A DNA stretch of 64,000 bases from JAKVAV01 sp047633195 (GCA_047633195.1 JBLIEU010000009.1:25664-89663), one strand, 5' to 3'. Positions 27,538 through 36,899 are shown, numbered from the stretch's first letter. Numbers and translations are program-made. The notes: a model not told the origin generated them from the sequence alone.

Positions 27538-29190
27538 ATGCTTACACACCTTTCCATTCGGCATTATGCGTTGATCGACCATTTGGAGATTGATTTATCC
27601 GATGGGCTCAACATCATAACTGGTGAAACGGGCAGCGGAAAATCAATCATTCTCGGTGCCCTGAGCTTGATATTGGGTGAACGCGCAGAAAAGCGCGTAG
27701 TGAAGGAGGGGCAAAAAAAATGTATCGTAGAAGGAGCATTTACGCTCGACACGGCGAAATGGAAGGCGATTTTCGATAATATTGACCTTGATTTTGAAGT
27801 CAACTCTACACTAAGACGGGAAGTCCTGGCATCAGGTAAAAGTCGAGCGTTCATAAATGATACTCCAGTTAATTTGAAATTGTTGCGAGAAATTGCTCTC
27901 GAACTGGTAGACATCCATTCGCAACACCAAACTATTCAACTTAATAATCCTGACTTTCAACTTGGAGTTATTGACTCCTATGCCAAAGCAATCGAAGAGA
28001 AAAGAGACTATGTAATAGCTTTCAACTCTTATTCTGCCGCTCAGAAAAGATTAAAAGAACTGCAGGCGAGCTTGGCACAAGACAAACGAGAGATGGATTT
28101 CGTGGCCTTCCAACTTAATGAATTTGAAGAGATCAACTTAGATCAAATTGAGGAAAATGAGCTGGAGGAAGAATACAGTATGCTTTCGAATAGTGAGGAA
28201 ATTGCCCAAAAACTTCATGGCGCCGTCGAATTGCTCAATGAAGGAGAAAGTCCTATTCTTTCAAATTTAAAGGAGGTTGGAGTTTTGATGGAAGAGATAT
28301 CCGAGTATTCCAACGCTTACAGAGATCTAAGTCAGCGAATTAAGAGTGCTATTATTGAATTGGATGATATTGTCCTTGACGCACAGAATGCATCGGGTGA
28401 TATCGAGATGAACCCTAAAAGATTGGCCCAATTGGACATGATCAGATCGGTTATTTTTAGACTAGAACAGAAGCATAGTGTTCAAGGAGTAGGGTCACTA
28501 AAAGCTCGAAGAGACGAACTGACTCAACGTATTTCTGGGAGTGAATATCTGGAAGAAGAGATCGTGCAATTGACAAAAGAAGGGACCAAGGGGCTTGAGG
28601 TCGTTCGCAAAGCTGGAGACTTGCTTAGCAATAAACGAAAGGCTTCCTCTTCGGAATTCACCACTTCATTAGAGCTCCTCCTCGGCTTACTAAACATGAA
28701 GAAGGCCTCGTTTGAGCTGCATTTCGAAGAGATGGAGAAGCCTACAGCTAATGGATTCGATAAGTTGGAGATGCGATTCAGTGCCAATCCTGGTCGTAAG
28801 CCCGAATCACTGAAAAATGTGGCCTCAGGGGGAGAGTTGTCCCGATTGATGCTATCCATTAAGAAGCTTTCGGTATCACAAGGTCGCACCATCATATTGG
28901 ATGAAATTGATTCGGGAGTTTCAGGTGAAGTTGCCAATTCAATGGGGAGAATCATGAAAGAAATGGGTGGCAACCAGCAAGTGATTTGCATCACTCATTT
29001 GCCCCAGATCGCATCGAAAGGCGAGAGTCATTTTAAAGTATTCAAGGAAGAATCAGATCGAACAACCAAAACACGAATTGAAAGATTGGACGAGAAGGAG
29101 AGGATAGTAGAGATCGCTCAAATGCTTAGCGGAGCTGAGACTACAACTGCTGCTATGGACAATGCCAGAGACTTGTTACTCGCTAATTAG
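27538..29190 (+). CDS. recN: DNA repair protein RecN
   Basis: RecN is an SMC-like ATPase of double-strand break repair. The protein has 550 residues with Walker A GETGSGKS (29-36), a central coiled-coil region, signature NVASGGELSRLMLSIK (about 427) and Walker B TIILDEIDSGVSGEVANSMG. QVICITHLPQIASKGESHFKV is the family's C-terminal motif. All elements are intact and the length is normal. Confidence 0.97.
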   Translation: MLTHLSIRHYALIDHLEIDLSDGLNIITGETGSGKSIILGALSLILGERAEKRVVKEGQKKCIVEGAFTLDTAKWKAIFDNIDLDFEVNSTLRREVLASGKSRAFINDTPVNLKLLREIALELVDIHSQHQTIQLNNPDFQLGVIDSYAKAIEEKRDYVIAFNSYSAAQKRLKELQASLAQDKREMDFVAFQLNEFEEINLDQIEENELEEEYSMLSNSEEIAQKLHGAVELLNEGESPILSNLKEVGVLMEEISEYSNAYRDLSQRIKSAIIELDDIVLDAQNASGDIEMNPKRLAQLDMIRSVIFRLEQKHSVQGVGSLKARRDELTQRISGSEYLEEEIVQLTKEGTKGLEVVRKAGDLLSNKRKASSSEFTTSLELLLGLLNMKKASFELHFEEMEKPTANGFDKLEMRFSANPGRKPESLKNVASGGELSRLMLSIKKLSVSQGRTIILDEIDSGVSGEVANSMGRIMKEMGGNQQVICITHLPQIASKGESHFKVFKEESDRTTKTRIERLDEKERIVEIAQMLSGAETTTAAMDNARDLLLAN

Positions 29191-29356
29191 TGTCTGTCCA
29201 CAGAGTCCAATATCTGTGTATCGCTTGCCCTGATAACAGTTATTTACGAAATGTAAACTCCTTATTTGCAGAGCTGCAAGACCCTTGATCTTGACCTCTC
29301 CAGTCATGACACTTGACTCTATTGTCAAGCTTTAATTAAACCCGTCTCCCTTTTTC

Positions 29357-29364
29357 TATATTTG
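29357..29364 (+). promoter_or_regulatory. -7 promoter element TATATTTG upstream of fabI
   Basis: TATATTTG matches the consensus and ends 26 nt before the fabI ATG. No TTG at proper spacing is evident. An inverted repeat CTTGAC-N6-GTCAAG lies upstream at 29312-29329. Confidence 0.5.
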
Positions 29365-29390
29365 TTGCCATAAACAGCAAAGTCAAAATA

Positions 29391-30206
29391 ATGGCCAATA
29401 ACCTACTCAAAGGAAAAAAAGGAATCATTTTCGGAGCATTGAACGATATGTCAATCGCTTGGAAAGTGGCAGAACAAGCACACGAACAAGGCGCTGAATT
29501 TGTATTGACCAATGCTCCAATTGCATTGAGAATGGGTGAGATTAATACGTTAGCAGAAAAGTGCGGCAATGCGCTTGTAATTCCTGCCGATGCCACCAGT
29601 AACGAGGATCTTTCGAATCTTTTTGATAAGACCACAGAGCATTTTGGAGGAAAGATTGATTTCGTCCTTCACTCTATCGGAATGTCACCAAACGTGAGGA
29701 AGGGTAAGCACTACACAGCTACCAACTATGATTTTTACCACAAGACACTCGATATCTCGGCTATGAGTTTGCATCGAGTGCTAAAAACGGCCTACGAAAA
29801 AGATGCCATCAATGACTGGGGATCTGTAGTAGCGCTTTCTTATATCGCGGCGCAGAGAGTATTTCCTGATTACAACGATATGGCTGATGCCAAGTCTTTG
29901 TTGGAAAGCATTGCTAGAAGCTTCGGATACCACTACGGTGTGAAGAATAAGGTGCGAATCAACACCATTTCTCAATCGCCTACGGTAACTACTGCTGGAA
30001 GCGGTGTGAAAGGTTTTGACGAGTTTGTGGCTTACGCTGAAAGCATGAGCCCACTTGGAAATGCGAGTTCCGAAGATTGCGCCAATTATGTAATCAGCCT
30101 TTTCAGCGATTTCACGAAGTATGTGACGATGCAGAACCTTTTTCACGACGGTGGATTCAGTTTCACAGGAGTGTCTGAAGACGTTATTGGCCGATTCGCG
30201 AAGTAG
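29391..30206 (+). CDS. fabI: Enoyl-ACP reductase (NADH) FabI
   Basis: FabI reduces enoyl-ACP in the last step of each fatty acid elongation cycle. The 271-residue SDR protein has GKKGIIFGALNDMSIAWKVA at the nucleotide-binding N-terminus and HSIGMSPNVRKGKHY. The FabI-type catalytic pair is Tyr and Lys in DYNDMADAK (Y-x6-K spacing). RINTISQSPTVTTAGSGVKGFDEF holds the substrate-binding loop. It appears to be a single-gene unit. Confidence 0.97.
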   Translation: MANNLLKGKKGIIFGALNDMSIAWKVAEQAHEQGAEFVLTNAPIALRMGEINTLAEKCGNALVIPADATSNEDLSNLFDKTTEHFGGKIDFVLHSIGMSPNVRKGKHYTATNYDFYHKTLDISAMSLHRVLKTAYEKDAINDWGSVVALSYIAAQRVFPDYNDMADAKSLLESIARSFGYHYGVKNKVRINTISQSPTVTTAGSGVKGFDEFVAYAESMSPLGNASSEDCANYVISLFSDFTKYVTMQNLFHDGGFSFTGVSEDVIGRFAK

Positions 30207-30208
30207 GT

Positions 30209-31306
30209 TTATTCCAATTCGTACTCAGCCAATGCAGTTTTCCATTCCAAGGTCTCAATACGCTTAATAATGGCAAGATTGAGTGGCTTTCTAGTTTTCC
30301 CCAAGGGTAAAGCGTAAGCATAGTATTGTGTTAAGAATCTCGCAGGCGTTACCATTACCTCGTATTGAAGTTTGTTTTCGGAAATCTGATACCTGAGCAA
30401 TGGTTCATCATAAACGAAAGCATCCACTTCACCTGAAGCCACCATTTCCAATGCCTCGTCGGCCGACGCGACACTGCTTGAGATGATTTTTTTCGATGCC
30501 AAATAATTGTAGGATGTTGAACTGCTTATGGTGACCACTTTCGAATCTTTCAAATCGTCTAGATTGCTAATGTCCAATGAAAGCTGTCCCACTGTCAATG
30601 AAGAGGCAATGGATGCCGTGAATCCACTTATGATAATAATAGCTGTAAACATCCAAATAAGGCCGATTACTCGACCACCTACGCTTTTAGGGGATTTATC
30701 TCCGTAGCCCACAGTAGTCATGGTTACGGCGCTCCACCAAAAGGAGTCCCAAAGTCCCTTAGGGTCTTTACTAAACTCTTCCTCGTTATGCTTGCGTTCA
30801 AAGATCCAAGCTAAAAACCCGAAAATTAGAATGATAAAGGCCAACAAGGCCACTGCTGTCCAAAACTGCCAGGAGAAAATGTTTTGCAATAACCTCATGA
30901 TGGGTGCCAATTGCTCTTTCTTTACTGCAATTGCCAAGTTCGTGATGAAGAAAGGTTGAGTGAATTCCATATTGGTCAATCGCTCAGGTGTTACGGTCAA
31001 CGGATTTATGGAGATGTCAACCTCGTTATTCTCAACAGCTTTCAGTAAAGAGGATAGGTCTGGATACTGTTTGTATTCGAATTTTACCTGCAAATCGGAA
31101 GCAACTCGCTCCCATAGAAAAATGCTAAGTCCTTCGAATTCGCCTTCTACCGCAGTTTCGATAATGAAGGGCTCACTCGTTTTTATTCCAACCCTTACTA
31201 CTTGGTCATGCGGGAATTGAGGCACCGTGTCAAGATATTGCCGTACCTGCCCGAAAGAAGGTTGAAGGGTGCTTAGGAAGAAGAGGCTAATGAAAAATGT
31301 TCGCAT
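30209..31306 (-). CDS. Prokaryotic ionotropic glutamate receptor-like potassium channel
   Basis: A 365-residue protein with a signal peptide (1-19). The order is that of GluR0-type receptors: ligand-binding lobe S1 (about 35-130, VRVGIKTSEPFIIE ... MEFTQPFFITNLAIAV), membrane helix (about 148-170), pore loop with a canonical K+ filter TVGYGD (198-203), membrane helix (about 212-240) and lobe S2 (about 245-350, LKDSKVVTISSSTSYNYL ... VDAFVYDEPLLRY). Such channels open on amino acid binding from the periplasm and pass potassium. The ligand is not predictable by eye. The gene converges with fabI, 2 nt apart. Confidence 0.9.
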   Translation of the reverse strand: MRTFFISLFFLSTLQPSFGQVRQYLDTVPQFPHDQVVRVGIKTSEPFIIETAVEGEFEGLSIFLWERVASDLQVKFEYKQYPDLSSLLKAVENNEVDISINPLTVTPERLTNMEFTQPFFITNLAIAVKKEQLAPIMRLLQNIFSWQFWTAVALLAFIILIFGFLAWIFERKHNEEEFSKDPKGLWDSFWWSAVTMTTVGYGDKSPKSVGGRVIGLIWMFTAIIIISGFTASIASSLTVGQLSLDISNLDDLKDSKVVTISSSTSYNYLASKKIISSSVASADEALEMVASGEVDAFVYDEPLLRYQISENKLQYEVMVTPARFLTQYYAYALPLGKTRKPLNLAIIKRIETLEWKTALAEYELE

Positions 31307-31332
31307 CTATTCAGATCTTTTATTCGGTAATT

Positions 31333-31959
31333 TTATTCGGTCAACATTTCAGCAAGTTCTTTGAGCATCATAGCTGTTGCTCCCCAAACAGTGTGACCCA
31401 GAATATCGAAATACTTGACTTCAAGTTCCGAATGGGCAATTTGGACAAATATGGGTTTTTCCTTAATGGAACTTTCTGCTAAAATCAATTTAAGTGGCGC
31501 TTCAATAATTTCGGCTACCTCTAAGGTGTCGGGCTTGAAATTAGGTCTTTCCATCGAATAGCCCACAAAAGGAGAAACCAGAAACCGACTAGGTGGAATG
31601 TAGACTTTTGAAAGGGGTCCAACTATTGTCACATTTTCGGGATGTATATTCATCTCTTCATGGGCTTCTCGAAGAGCCGTCTGTACTAAGTCTTTGTCTG
31701 TTTGCTCGTACTTTCCTCCAGGGAAACTCACTTGTCCGCTATGCGCTCCGTGGTATGTGTTTCTGAGCATAAGCGCCACGTGAGGTTCGTTTTCTTTAGG
31801 GTAGAGGAGGGCCAATACAGCCCCTTTCCTCGCATGGGGGTCTACCTTTTCCACATCTGTAGCTTTTGGTCTCAGGTAGTTGATCATCTTCCTGTGCGCA
31901 TCCCATCCCGGCAGAGGACGTTCTATGGCTTTTTGTATTCTTAAAATAAGTTCATCCAC
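31333..31959 (-). CDS. Nudix hydrolase, CoA pyrophosphatase-like
   Basis: A 208-residue Nudix protein. The Nudix box is GGKYEQTDKDLVQTALREAHEEMNI, with the CoA-diphosphatase-type extension around SGQVSFPGGK and VALMLRNTYHGAHSGQ upstream of it. This UPF0035-like motif points to CoA or nucleotide-diphosphate hydrolysis (NudL/YeaB type). It is cytoplasmic and sits between the channel gene and the divergent aat gene. Confidence 0.88.
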   Translation of the reverse strand: MDELILRIQKAIERPLPGWDAHRKMINYLRPKATDVEKVDPHARKGAVLALLYPKENEPHVALMLRNTYHGAHSGQVSFPGGKYEQTDKDLVQTALREAHEEMNIHPENVTIVGPLSKVYIPPSRFLVSPFVGYSMERPNFKPDTLEVAEIIEAPLKLILAESSIKEKPIFVQIAHSELEVKYFDILGHTVWGATAMMLKELAEMLTE

Positions 31960-32009
31960 AATCCAAAATTACTTCTTTAATCCATTCCCATTCTTCATTG
32001 TTCGAACTC

Positions 32010-32017
32010 TATATTTG
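32010..32017 (+). promoter_or_regulatory. -7 promoter element TATATTTG directly before aat
   Basis: TATATTTG ends 4 nt before the aat ATG at 32022. There is no TTG at proper -33 spacing. The element overlaps the upstream extension of the frame, supporting the ATG at 32022. Confidence 0.55.
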
Positions 32018-32021
32018 CGTC

Positions 32022-32705
32022 ATGCCTGTTTATGGTTTAGATCCTGAGTACTTAACCTTTCCCGATCCAGAAGATGCCAGTGAAGATGGTCTTCTTGCGG
32101 TCGGTGGACTATTAAGAGAAGACTGGGTGCTGAAGGCCTACGAGATGGGTATTTTCCCTTGGTTCAATGAGGGTGATCCCATCCTTTGGTGGAGTGTCGA
32201 TCCGCGAAGTGTCCTCTTCTTTGATAACCTGCGTGTGCAGAAGAGTATGCGGACCTATTTAAATTCCGATAGATACCTCTTTACATTAGATACGGCTTTT
32301 GAAGAAGTTATGAAATCGTGCGCAAATGCGCCAGGAAGAGGTAGGTCGCATACTTGGATCAGTGAAGAAATGATGGATGTCTATACCTCTTTGCACCGAA
32401 TGGGAATAGCACATAGCGCCGAAGTATGGCATGATGGAAATCTTGTGGGTGGACTCTACGGTCTTAGTCTGGGGCGTGCTTTTTTTGGCGAAAGCATGTT
32501 TAGCAATGAGAAGAATATGTCCAAATTGGCCTTTATACGACTTTGCGAATTTTTAGAGGAACGGAATTTTGATTTTGTGGATTGTCAAGTTCCTACTTCT
32601 CACCTGGAGGGCTTGGGAGCTAGGAACATTTCAAGAACCGAATACATTCAATTGCTAAAGAAGGCATTGGAAGCCCCGACCAGTTCTGGGAAGTGGAATA
32701 TTTAA
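32022..32705 (+). CDS. aat: Leucyl/phenylalanyl-tRNA-protein transferase
   Basis: Aat adds Leu or Phe to proteins with N-terminal Arg or Lys, marking them for ClpS/ClpAP. The protein (227 residues from the ATG at 32022) shows GLLAVGGLLREDWVLKAYEMGIFPWF, ILWWSVDPRSVLF, THTWI-type SHTWISEEM, AHSAEVWHDGNLVGGLYGLSLGRAFFGESMFS and VDCQVPTSHLEGLGAR, all standard. An upstream in-frame ATG at 31998 is rejected since a TATATTTG promoter element lies inside that extension. The stop overlaps the convergent response regulator gene by 4 nt. Confidence 0.96.
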   Translation: MPVYGLDPEYLTFPDPEDASEDGLLAVGGLLREDWVLKAYEMGIFPWFNEGDPILWWSVDPRSVLFFDNLRVQKSMRTYLNSDRYLFTLDTAFEEVMKSCANAPGRGRSHTWISEEMMDVYTSLHRMGIAHSAEVWHDGNLVGGLYGLSLGRAFFGESMFSNEKNMSKLAFIRLCEFLEERNFDFVDCQVPTSHLEGLGARNISRTEYIQLLKKALEAPTSSGKWNI

Positions 32706-33097
32706 TAAATATCAGAAATTTTCTGCATTGTCTTAAGCTGTTCTGAAGTGACGGGTTTAGAGAAAAAAGTCTTGACAGAAACATAGGTGCTTGCCTGATC
32801 AAAATCCGCCTGATTGATTGTAGACGACAATATGCAAATAGGCACTCTAGCGGCACCGTTATCGCATAGTTTGCTATATTCATCTAGAAAAGCCCAGCCA
32901 TCCATAACAGGCATATTTAGGTCTAGGATGATTAAGTCTGGTTTTTCACTCGAAGCGTTCTGTCCATTTTTAAGATAATTTATGGCCTCTAAGCCATTCC
33001 TAGATTCGTTCACAATCTCTATGTCTCCAATTTTTTCGATTTGTTTTCGAAAAATAAAGAGGAAAGTAGAATCATCGTCAACAACCATTATCCTCAT
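32702..33097 (-). CDS. Single-domain response regulator (CheY-like)
   Basis: A 131-residue receiver domain without an output domain. MRIMVVDDDSTFLF supplies the acidic pair, IILDLNMPVMDGW holds the phospho-acceptor Asp (about 57), and CILSST and FFSKPV supply the Thr/Ser and Lys switch residues. It starts 58 nt after the histidine kinase stop on the same strand, so it is the kinase's likely partner. Output must go through protein-protein contact. Confidence 0.92.
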   Translation of the reverse strand: MRIMVVDDDSTFLFIFRKQIEKIGDIEIVNESRNGLEAINYLKNGQNASSEKPDLIILDLNMPVMDGWAFLDEYSKLCDNGAARVPICILSSTINQADFDQASTYVSVKTFFSKPVTSEQLKTMQKISDIY

Positions 33098-33155
33098 AGT
33101 CCCTTGGTGTTCCTTTTCGATAAGACTCTATTTAGAACCGCTGTTTTCATTTTCT

Positions 33156-35036
33156 TTAAGAGTTCTGCTTGTTCATCAAAAATACCGTGAAGCAAGTTCC
33201 TTCGTTTGGTTTACTTTCTGCAGAGATACTGCTGCCATGTGTAGTAAGTTGTTTCTTTACCAGATACAAACCCATTCCTCTTCCTTCAGTATGGCTGTGA
33301 AATCTTTTGTACATACCAAAGAGATTCTCCCCGTATTTTTTAAGGTCAATTCCTAACCCATTGTCCTTAAAAACCAGCTTAAAAAGGTTATTTGATTGTG
33401 AAGCATGAATTTCAATGATCGGATCGACTTCTTCTCTTCTATATTTTATTGCATTCGAGATCAAATTCAAAAATAGATTCTCTAGATGAGATTTATTGTA
33501 GTTGATGCTCTCTACTTCAAAAGTTGTTTGGATTTGAAAATTGGTTGTTCTAATTTTTTCGCTCAGTTGAAGTTTGACGCCCTCTACTAAATTATTCAGG
33601 TTAATGGCATTGAATTCCATTGGTTCTTTGGCCCGAACGCGCAACACTTGATGCATCTCATCCAAGGTCAAATTCAGTTTTTCTACTGTTTTTGAAAACT
33701 TGTCCAGAATAACTTTATTCATTGCATCGGCTGGGTTTTCGTGGTCGTAATGATCCAAAAGACCAATAAGATTAGCCACAGGAGCTCTTAAGTTATGGCT
33801 AGCAATATGAGCGAATTCGTTCAATTCTTCTGACTTTTGCTCCAATGAGGCAACCACTTTTTCAAGCTGATCGCGAGACTGAATGGTCTCTGTGATATCC
33901 AGAGCGATACCCAAGGTGAAATAGCCTTGATCGTCTGTGAGCATGCACGTATTAATTACAAGGTGTCTTGACTCACCATTTTTAGTTTTCACCTCCAATT
34001 GGTAAGACTTCTGAGAATGGTCGCCAAGCTTCCTTGCTAGCATCGACTGAACTGCTTTATGATCGGCATCAATAATCAATCTAAGCATATCAAAATCAGT
34101 AGATAAAAACTCTTCCGAGGTGTAACCGATCATTTTGCAGAACTGGTCATTCACATATTCAAATACCTCATTTCGGTGAATGTAAAGACCTCCAAAAGCG
34201 TTTTTTACAAAACTTTGGTACTTCGCTTCGGTAAACCCAATTTTCTGAATGGTCCGGGAGCGTTGGATACTCGTTGCGGCAATGGATGCGATGGCCTCTA
34301 AGAGATTGGTATCTTCCTCTGTGAAATAATTTTTCTCGGGGTGCTCCGAATCGATGACTCCAATCACCTCACTGCCAACTATTATAGGAACGGCTATTTC
34401 TGAAAATCTTTGAGCGTCATCAATCACATATCGACTATCTTTTGAAGTATCTCTGATCACGATTGTTTTCTTTTCGATTGCAGCCGCACCTACTATTCCT
34501 TGTCCAAATTTCAGGCTGATAGGATCTTTGATGCTCCCCTGAAGTGTTTTTGTATTTTTGGGACCGTGTGCTGCTTTTTGTAGAAGAAGCTGCTCTTTTC
34601 GGTCTACTATGTATACCACGCAATCGACAAAAGAGAGCCTCGAAATGGCTTCGCTTACGATTATTTTAGCCACATCATCTTCTGTGCGAGCCTCAAGTAA
34701 AGCCATCGAAAACGAATTAATAACAGCCAAATACGTTTGGTGTTTTACGATTTCTGAAATATCAGTCCCGTAAATATCCACAAACTGTTCATTTTCTCTA
34801 GGGCAGAAGATGAAATTGAAATGGCAATTCCCTAGGTGAAATGTCTTTTTCTTTGTAGTCTTTGTTTGGATGGCAAGCGTTCCAAAATCCAAAAAACTTT
34901 TGAGGTAAACCTTATGATCATTGTGGCTTTTGCATAATCTCAGCACTTCCTCAGCCGCTCCGTTTGAGTACTCAAAATTTCCGTTTAGACCCATGGTGAA
35001 AACGGGATTGGGATTACGATTGGGATAAAAATTCAA
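33156..35036 (-). CDS. PAS-GAF-PAS sensor histidine kinase
   Basis: A 626-residue soluble kinase with no membrane helix. About 1-115 is a PAS-like region, 130-275 a GAF domain (VDCVVYIVDRKEQLLL ... QGIVGAAAIEKKTIVIRDTSKDSRYV), 285-400 a PAS domain with PAC (HRNEVFEYVNDQFCKMIGYTSEEF). The phospho-acceptor His is in ASHNLRAPVANLIGLL (about 412), and the ATPase has NLISNAIKYR, DNGLGIDLKKYGENLFGMYKRFH and GRGMGLYLVKK. It likely phosphorylates the CheY-like protein encoded next. The start is a TTG at 35036 preceded by AAGGAAC. Confidence 0.9.
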   Translation of the reverse strand: MNFYPNRNPNPVFTMGLNGNFEYSNGAAEEVLRLCKSHNDHKVYLKSFLDFGTLAIQTKTTKKKTFHLGNCHFNFIFCPRENEQFVDIYGTDISEIVKHQTYLAVINSFSMALLEARTEDDVAKIIVSEAISRLSFVDCVVYIVDRKEQLLLQKAAHGPKNTKTLQGSIKDPISLKFGQGIVGAAAIEKKTIVIRDTSKDSRYVIDDAQRFSEIAVPIIVGSEVIGVIDSEHPEKNYFTEEDTNLLEAIASIAATSIQRSRTIQKIGFTEAKYQSFVKNAFGGLYIHRNEVFEYVNDQFCKMIGYTSEEFLSTDFDMLRLIIDADHKAVQSMLARKLGDHSQKSYQLEVKTKNGESRHLVINTCMLTDDQGYFTLGIALDITETIQSRDQLEKVVASLEQKSEELNEFAHIASHNLRAPVANLIGLLDHYDHENPADAMNKVILDKFSKTVEKLNLTLDEMHQVLRVRAKEPMEFNAINLNNLVEGVKLQLSEKIRTTNFQIQTTFEVESINYNKSHLENLFLNLISNAIKYRREEVDPIIEIHASQSNNLFKLVFKDNGLGIDLKKYGENLFGMYKRFHSHTEGRGMGLYLVKKQLTTHGSSISAESKPNEGTCFTVFLMNKQNS

Positions 35037-35275
35037 TTCTTTGTTCCTTCTTATCTGTTAGATAATTAGATGTATTTAATTGTTTACCTGTTTAGTACGA
35101 TATGTTACCTCCTAAGGTTTGGTCACCTCACAACTCTTTTCATGAGGCAATTTCTTAATTAAAATAGATTAGTATCAAAATATTAGATGTAGCTCGACTG
35201 AAGGAAGACGAATGAAATATTCCACGCTACAAATGGATAATTGGAAGAAGGGAAAGGGTGAAGAATGAAGCTAAA

Positions 35276-35998
35276 TTAATTCTTGAAAATGAATTTAGTA
35301 CTCAATCGAATACCCGTTGAATAGAAGCTGGAGATATAAATTCCATCAATCGGGTTGAAGTTCAATGTAAACTGATCCTTTTCGGCAGTTAGCAGTGCTG
35401 AGAACACCTCCTGTCCAACGATATTGAAGATTCTCAATTCTCCATTGAGCTTTAAAGGCTTATTGACCACAATACCTCGATCTCCTTGATAAACGCGAAA
35501 ACTTTCGTTTCTCATTTCATCACTCACGCTTGTAGCACCTAGGCTTAAAGCGGTGGATGATGCTGTCGAAAAATTAGCTCCTTGATAAACGATTTCGCGG
35601 GTTGACGGATGGATTACATAATAAATGGGTGTTCCCGTTAATAGCCAATGCTCATCCAAATCAAGAAAAGAAAAGATGGTTTCATCCCAAGAATAGGTTG
35701 AATTCCAGTTCGCAATGTTTTGACAAGTTGGTATAGCTGAAGAATAAAGATTGATTATGGCGGCCCATACTTCAACGTTACCAGTATTTGCTTGAGCAAA
35801 CTCTATAACATCATCAGCTTGATTTTGACAAATACCACAATCAAAACCTTTAGAGGCGACAAGCAAGGGTAGACCTTCATCCCCAGCCTGATAAATACTA
35901 CGGGATTCTCCTTCGCAATTTGTTTCTGTGCGGTCCGAAACTTGAGCAACAGAAGAAATAGTGAAGACCAAAAGAATGAGGGTATAAAGGTGTTTCAT
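35276..35998 (-). CDS. Secreted thioredoxin-like protein with T9SS sorting domain
   Basis: A 240-residue protein with a signal peptide (ends SSVAQ). The central domain (about 45-160) has a redox motif FDCGICQNQADDVIEFA and PIYYVIHP, consistent with a divergent TlpA/redoxin fold with CGIC as active site. The C-terminal 70 residues (LRIFNIVGQEVFSALL ... NPIDGIYISSFYSTGIRLSTKFIFKN) form a type A T9SS sorting domain, so the protein should be secreted or attached to the cell surface. Its partner is unknown. Confidence 0.78.
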   Translation of the reverse strand: MKHLYTLILLVFTISSVAQVSDRTETNCEGESRSIYQAGDEGLPLLVASKGFDCGICQNQADDVIEFAQANTGNVEVWAAIINLYSSAIPTCQNIANWNSTYSWDETIFSFLDLDEHWLLTGTPIYYVIHPSTREIVYQGANFSTASSTALSLGATSVSDEMRNESFRVYQGDRGIVVNKPLKLNGELRIFNIVGQEVFSALLTAEKDQFTLNFNPIDGIYISSFYSTGIRLSTKFIFKN

Positions 35999-36075
35999 AA
36001 TTCATATTTTATCAAAAGTAGTGTTTCAAAATGCTCGAAGAAAAAAGAGTTATAAAATCATAAACCCGTTGTCGT

Positions 36076-36816
36076 TTAAGCGACGGCATTGCGCGTTCGC
36101 TTCTTTACATTTTCTTGAACATGTCCTTCGATTTTATTCAAACTTTGGAACAATTGTTCGAAGCTCTCAATGACGAAGTATTTGTCTTGAATCTTCATAT
36201 TGTCATAGTCTTGCTCCAATACAGAGGCTACATCAAATTCAAGGTGTTCGGGTTCATCAGAAAGGCTAAATTTTGTTTCTTCATGAGAAGAGAGAATTCC
36301 TGCTCCGTATATTTTTAATATTCCATCTTCTCTTATTAGTCCAAACTCTATGGTAAACCAATACATTCTTCCAAGCATCTCAATAGACTCAGGATCATCT
36401 AGGTATTTCATAGAAATATCAGCCAATCCTTTGAAGAAAGCGCAGAAAGTGGGATTGCTCAGAAGAGGCACGTGACCGAAAACATCATGGAACATATCGG
36501 GTTCATCCAAGTAGTCCAATTCCGACATCTTCCTGAGCCAACTGGTAGCGCTGAAGGCTTTGTTGGACAAAAGCGGAAAAAACTCTTCATTCGGTACGAT
36601 GTTAGGCACTACAGAAAGTTGCCAACCTGATTGTTCCTTCAAAATCGCATTGACTTCTTTGAAGTCGGGTATTTTGTCAGATCTGAACCCGACCAAATCA
36701 ACCGCTTCAAGGTAAGATTGAGAAGCTAGTTCTGGAAGTATCTTCATCTGCCGTTCAAAGAGCGTTCTCCACACTTTAAAGTCTTCCGCTGTGTACTTGC
36801 TGTAATTCTGTTCCAT
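36076..36816 (-). CDS. phhA: Phenylalanine-4-hydroxylase
   Basis: The enzyme hydroxylates phenylalanine to tyrosine with O2, pterin and iron. The 246-residue protein has the catalytic core with iron ligands H110 and H115 in DMFHDVFGHVPLL and E157 in WFTIEFGL. FSATSWLRKMSELDYLDEPD and YGAGILSSHEE are typical of the bacterial single-domain form, which lacks the regulatory ACT domain of animals. The ATG at 36816 is preceded by a leader with its own promoter, a Tyr-rich peptide and a terminator hairpin, suggesting control by transcription attenuation. Confidence 0.95.
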   Translation of the reverse strand: MEQNYSKYTAEDFKVWRTLFERQMKILPELASQSYLEAVDLVGFRSDKIPDFKEVNAILKEQSGWQLSVVPNIVPNEEFFPLLSNKAFSATSWLRKMSELDYLDEPDMFHDVFGHVPLLSNPTFCAFFKGLADISMKYLDDPESIEMLGRMYWFTIEFGLIREDGILKIYGAGILSSHEETKFSLSDEPEHLEFDVASVLEQDYDNMKIQDKYFVIESFEQLFQSLNKIEGHVQENVKKRTRNAVA

Positions 36817-36830
36817 TAATTCTTGGATAT

Positions 36831-36859
36831 AAAAAAACCCGACTCAAAAAGAATCGGGT
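36831..36859 (-). terminator. Rho-independent terminator inside the phhA leader (attenuator hairpin)
   Basis: On the minus strand ACCCGATTC (36859-36851), loop TTTTT and GAGTCGGGT (36845-36837) form a 9-bp stem with one G-T wobble, followed by a T-run to 36831. It sits 14 nt before the phhA ATG, after a phhA promoter, and no other minus-strand gene lies upstream, so it should stop transcription before phhA unless disrupted. Confidence 0.85.
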
Positions 36860-36899
36860 CGAATAAGTTATTTTGACATACCTACTACATAAACCCGAT
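36853..36899 (-). promoter_or_regulatory. Candidate antiterminator pairing in the phhA leader
   Basis: ATCGGGT (minus strand 36899-36893), inside the last codons of the leader peptide, is perfectly complementary to ACCCGAT (36859-36853), the 5' arm of the terminator, with one more G-T pair possible. The 33-nt interval forms the loop. The two structures exclude each other, as required for attenuation. This comes from hand pairing only; no folding energies were computed. Confidence 0.6.
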
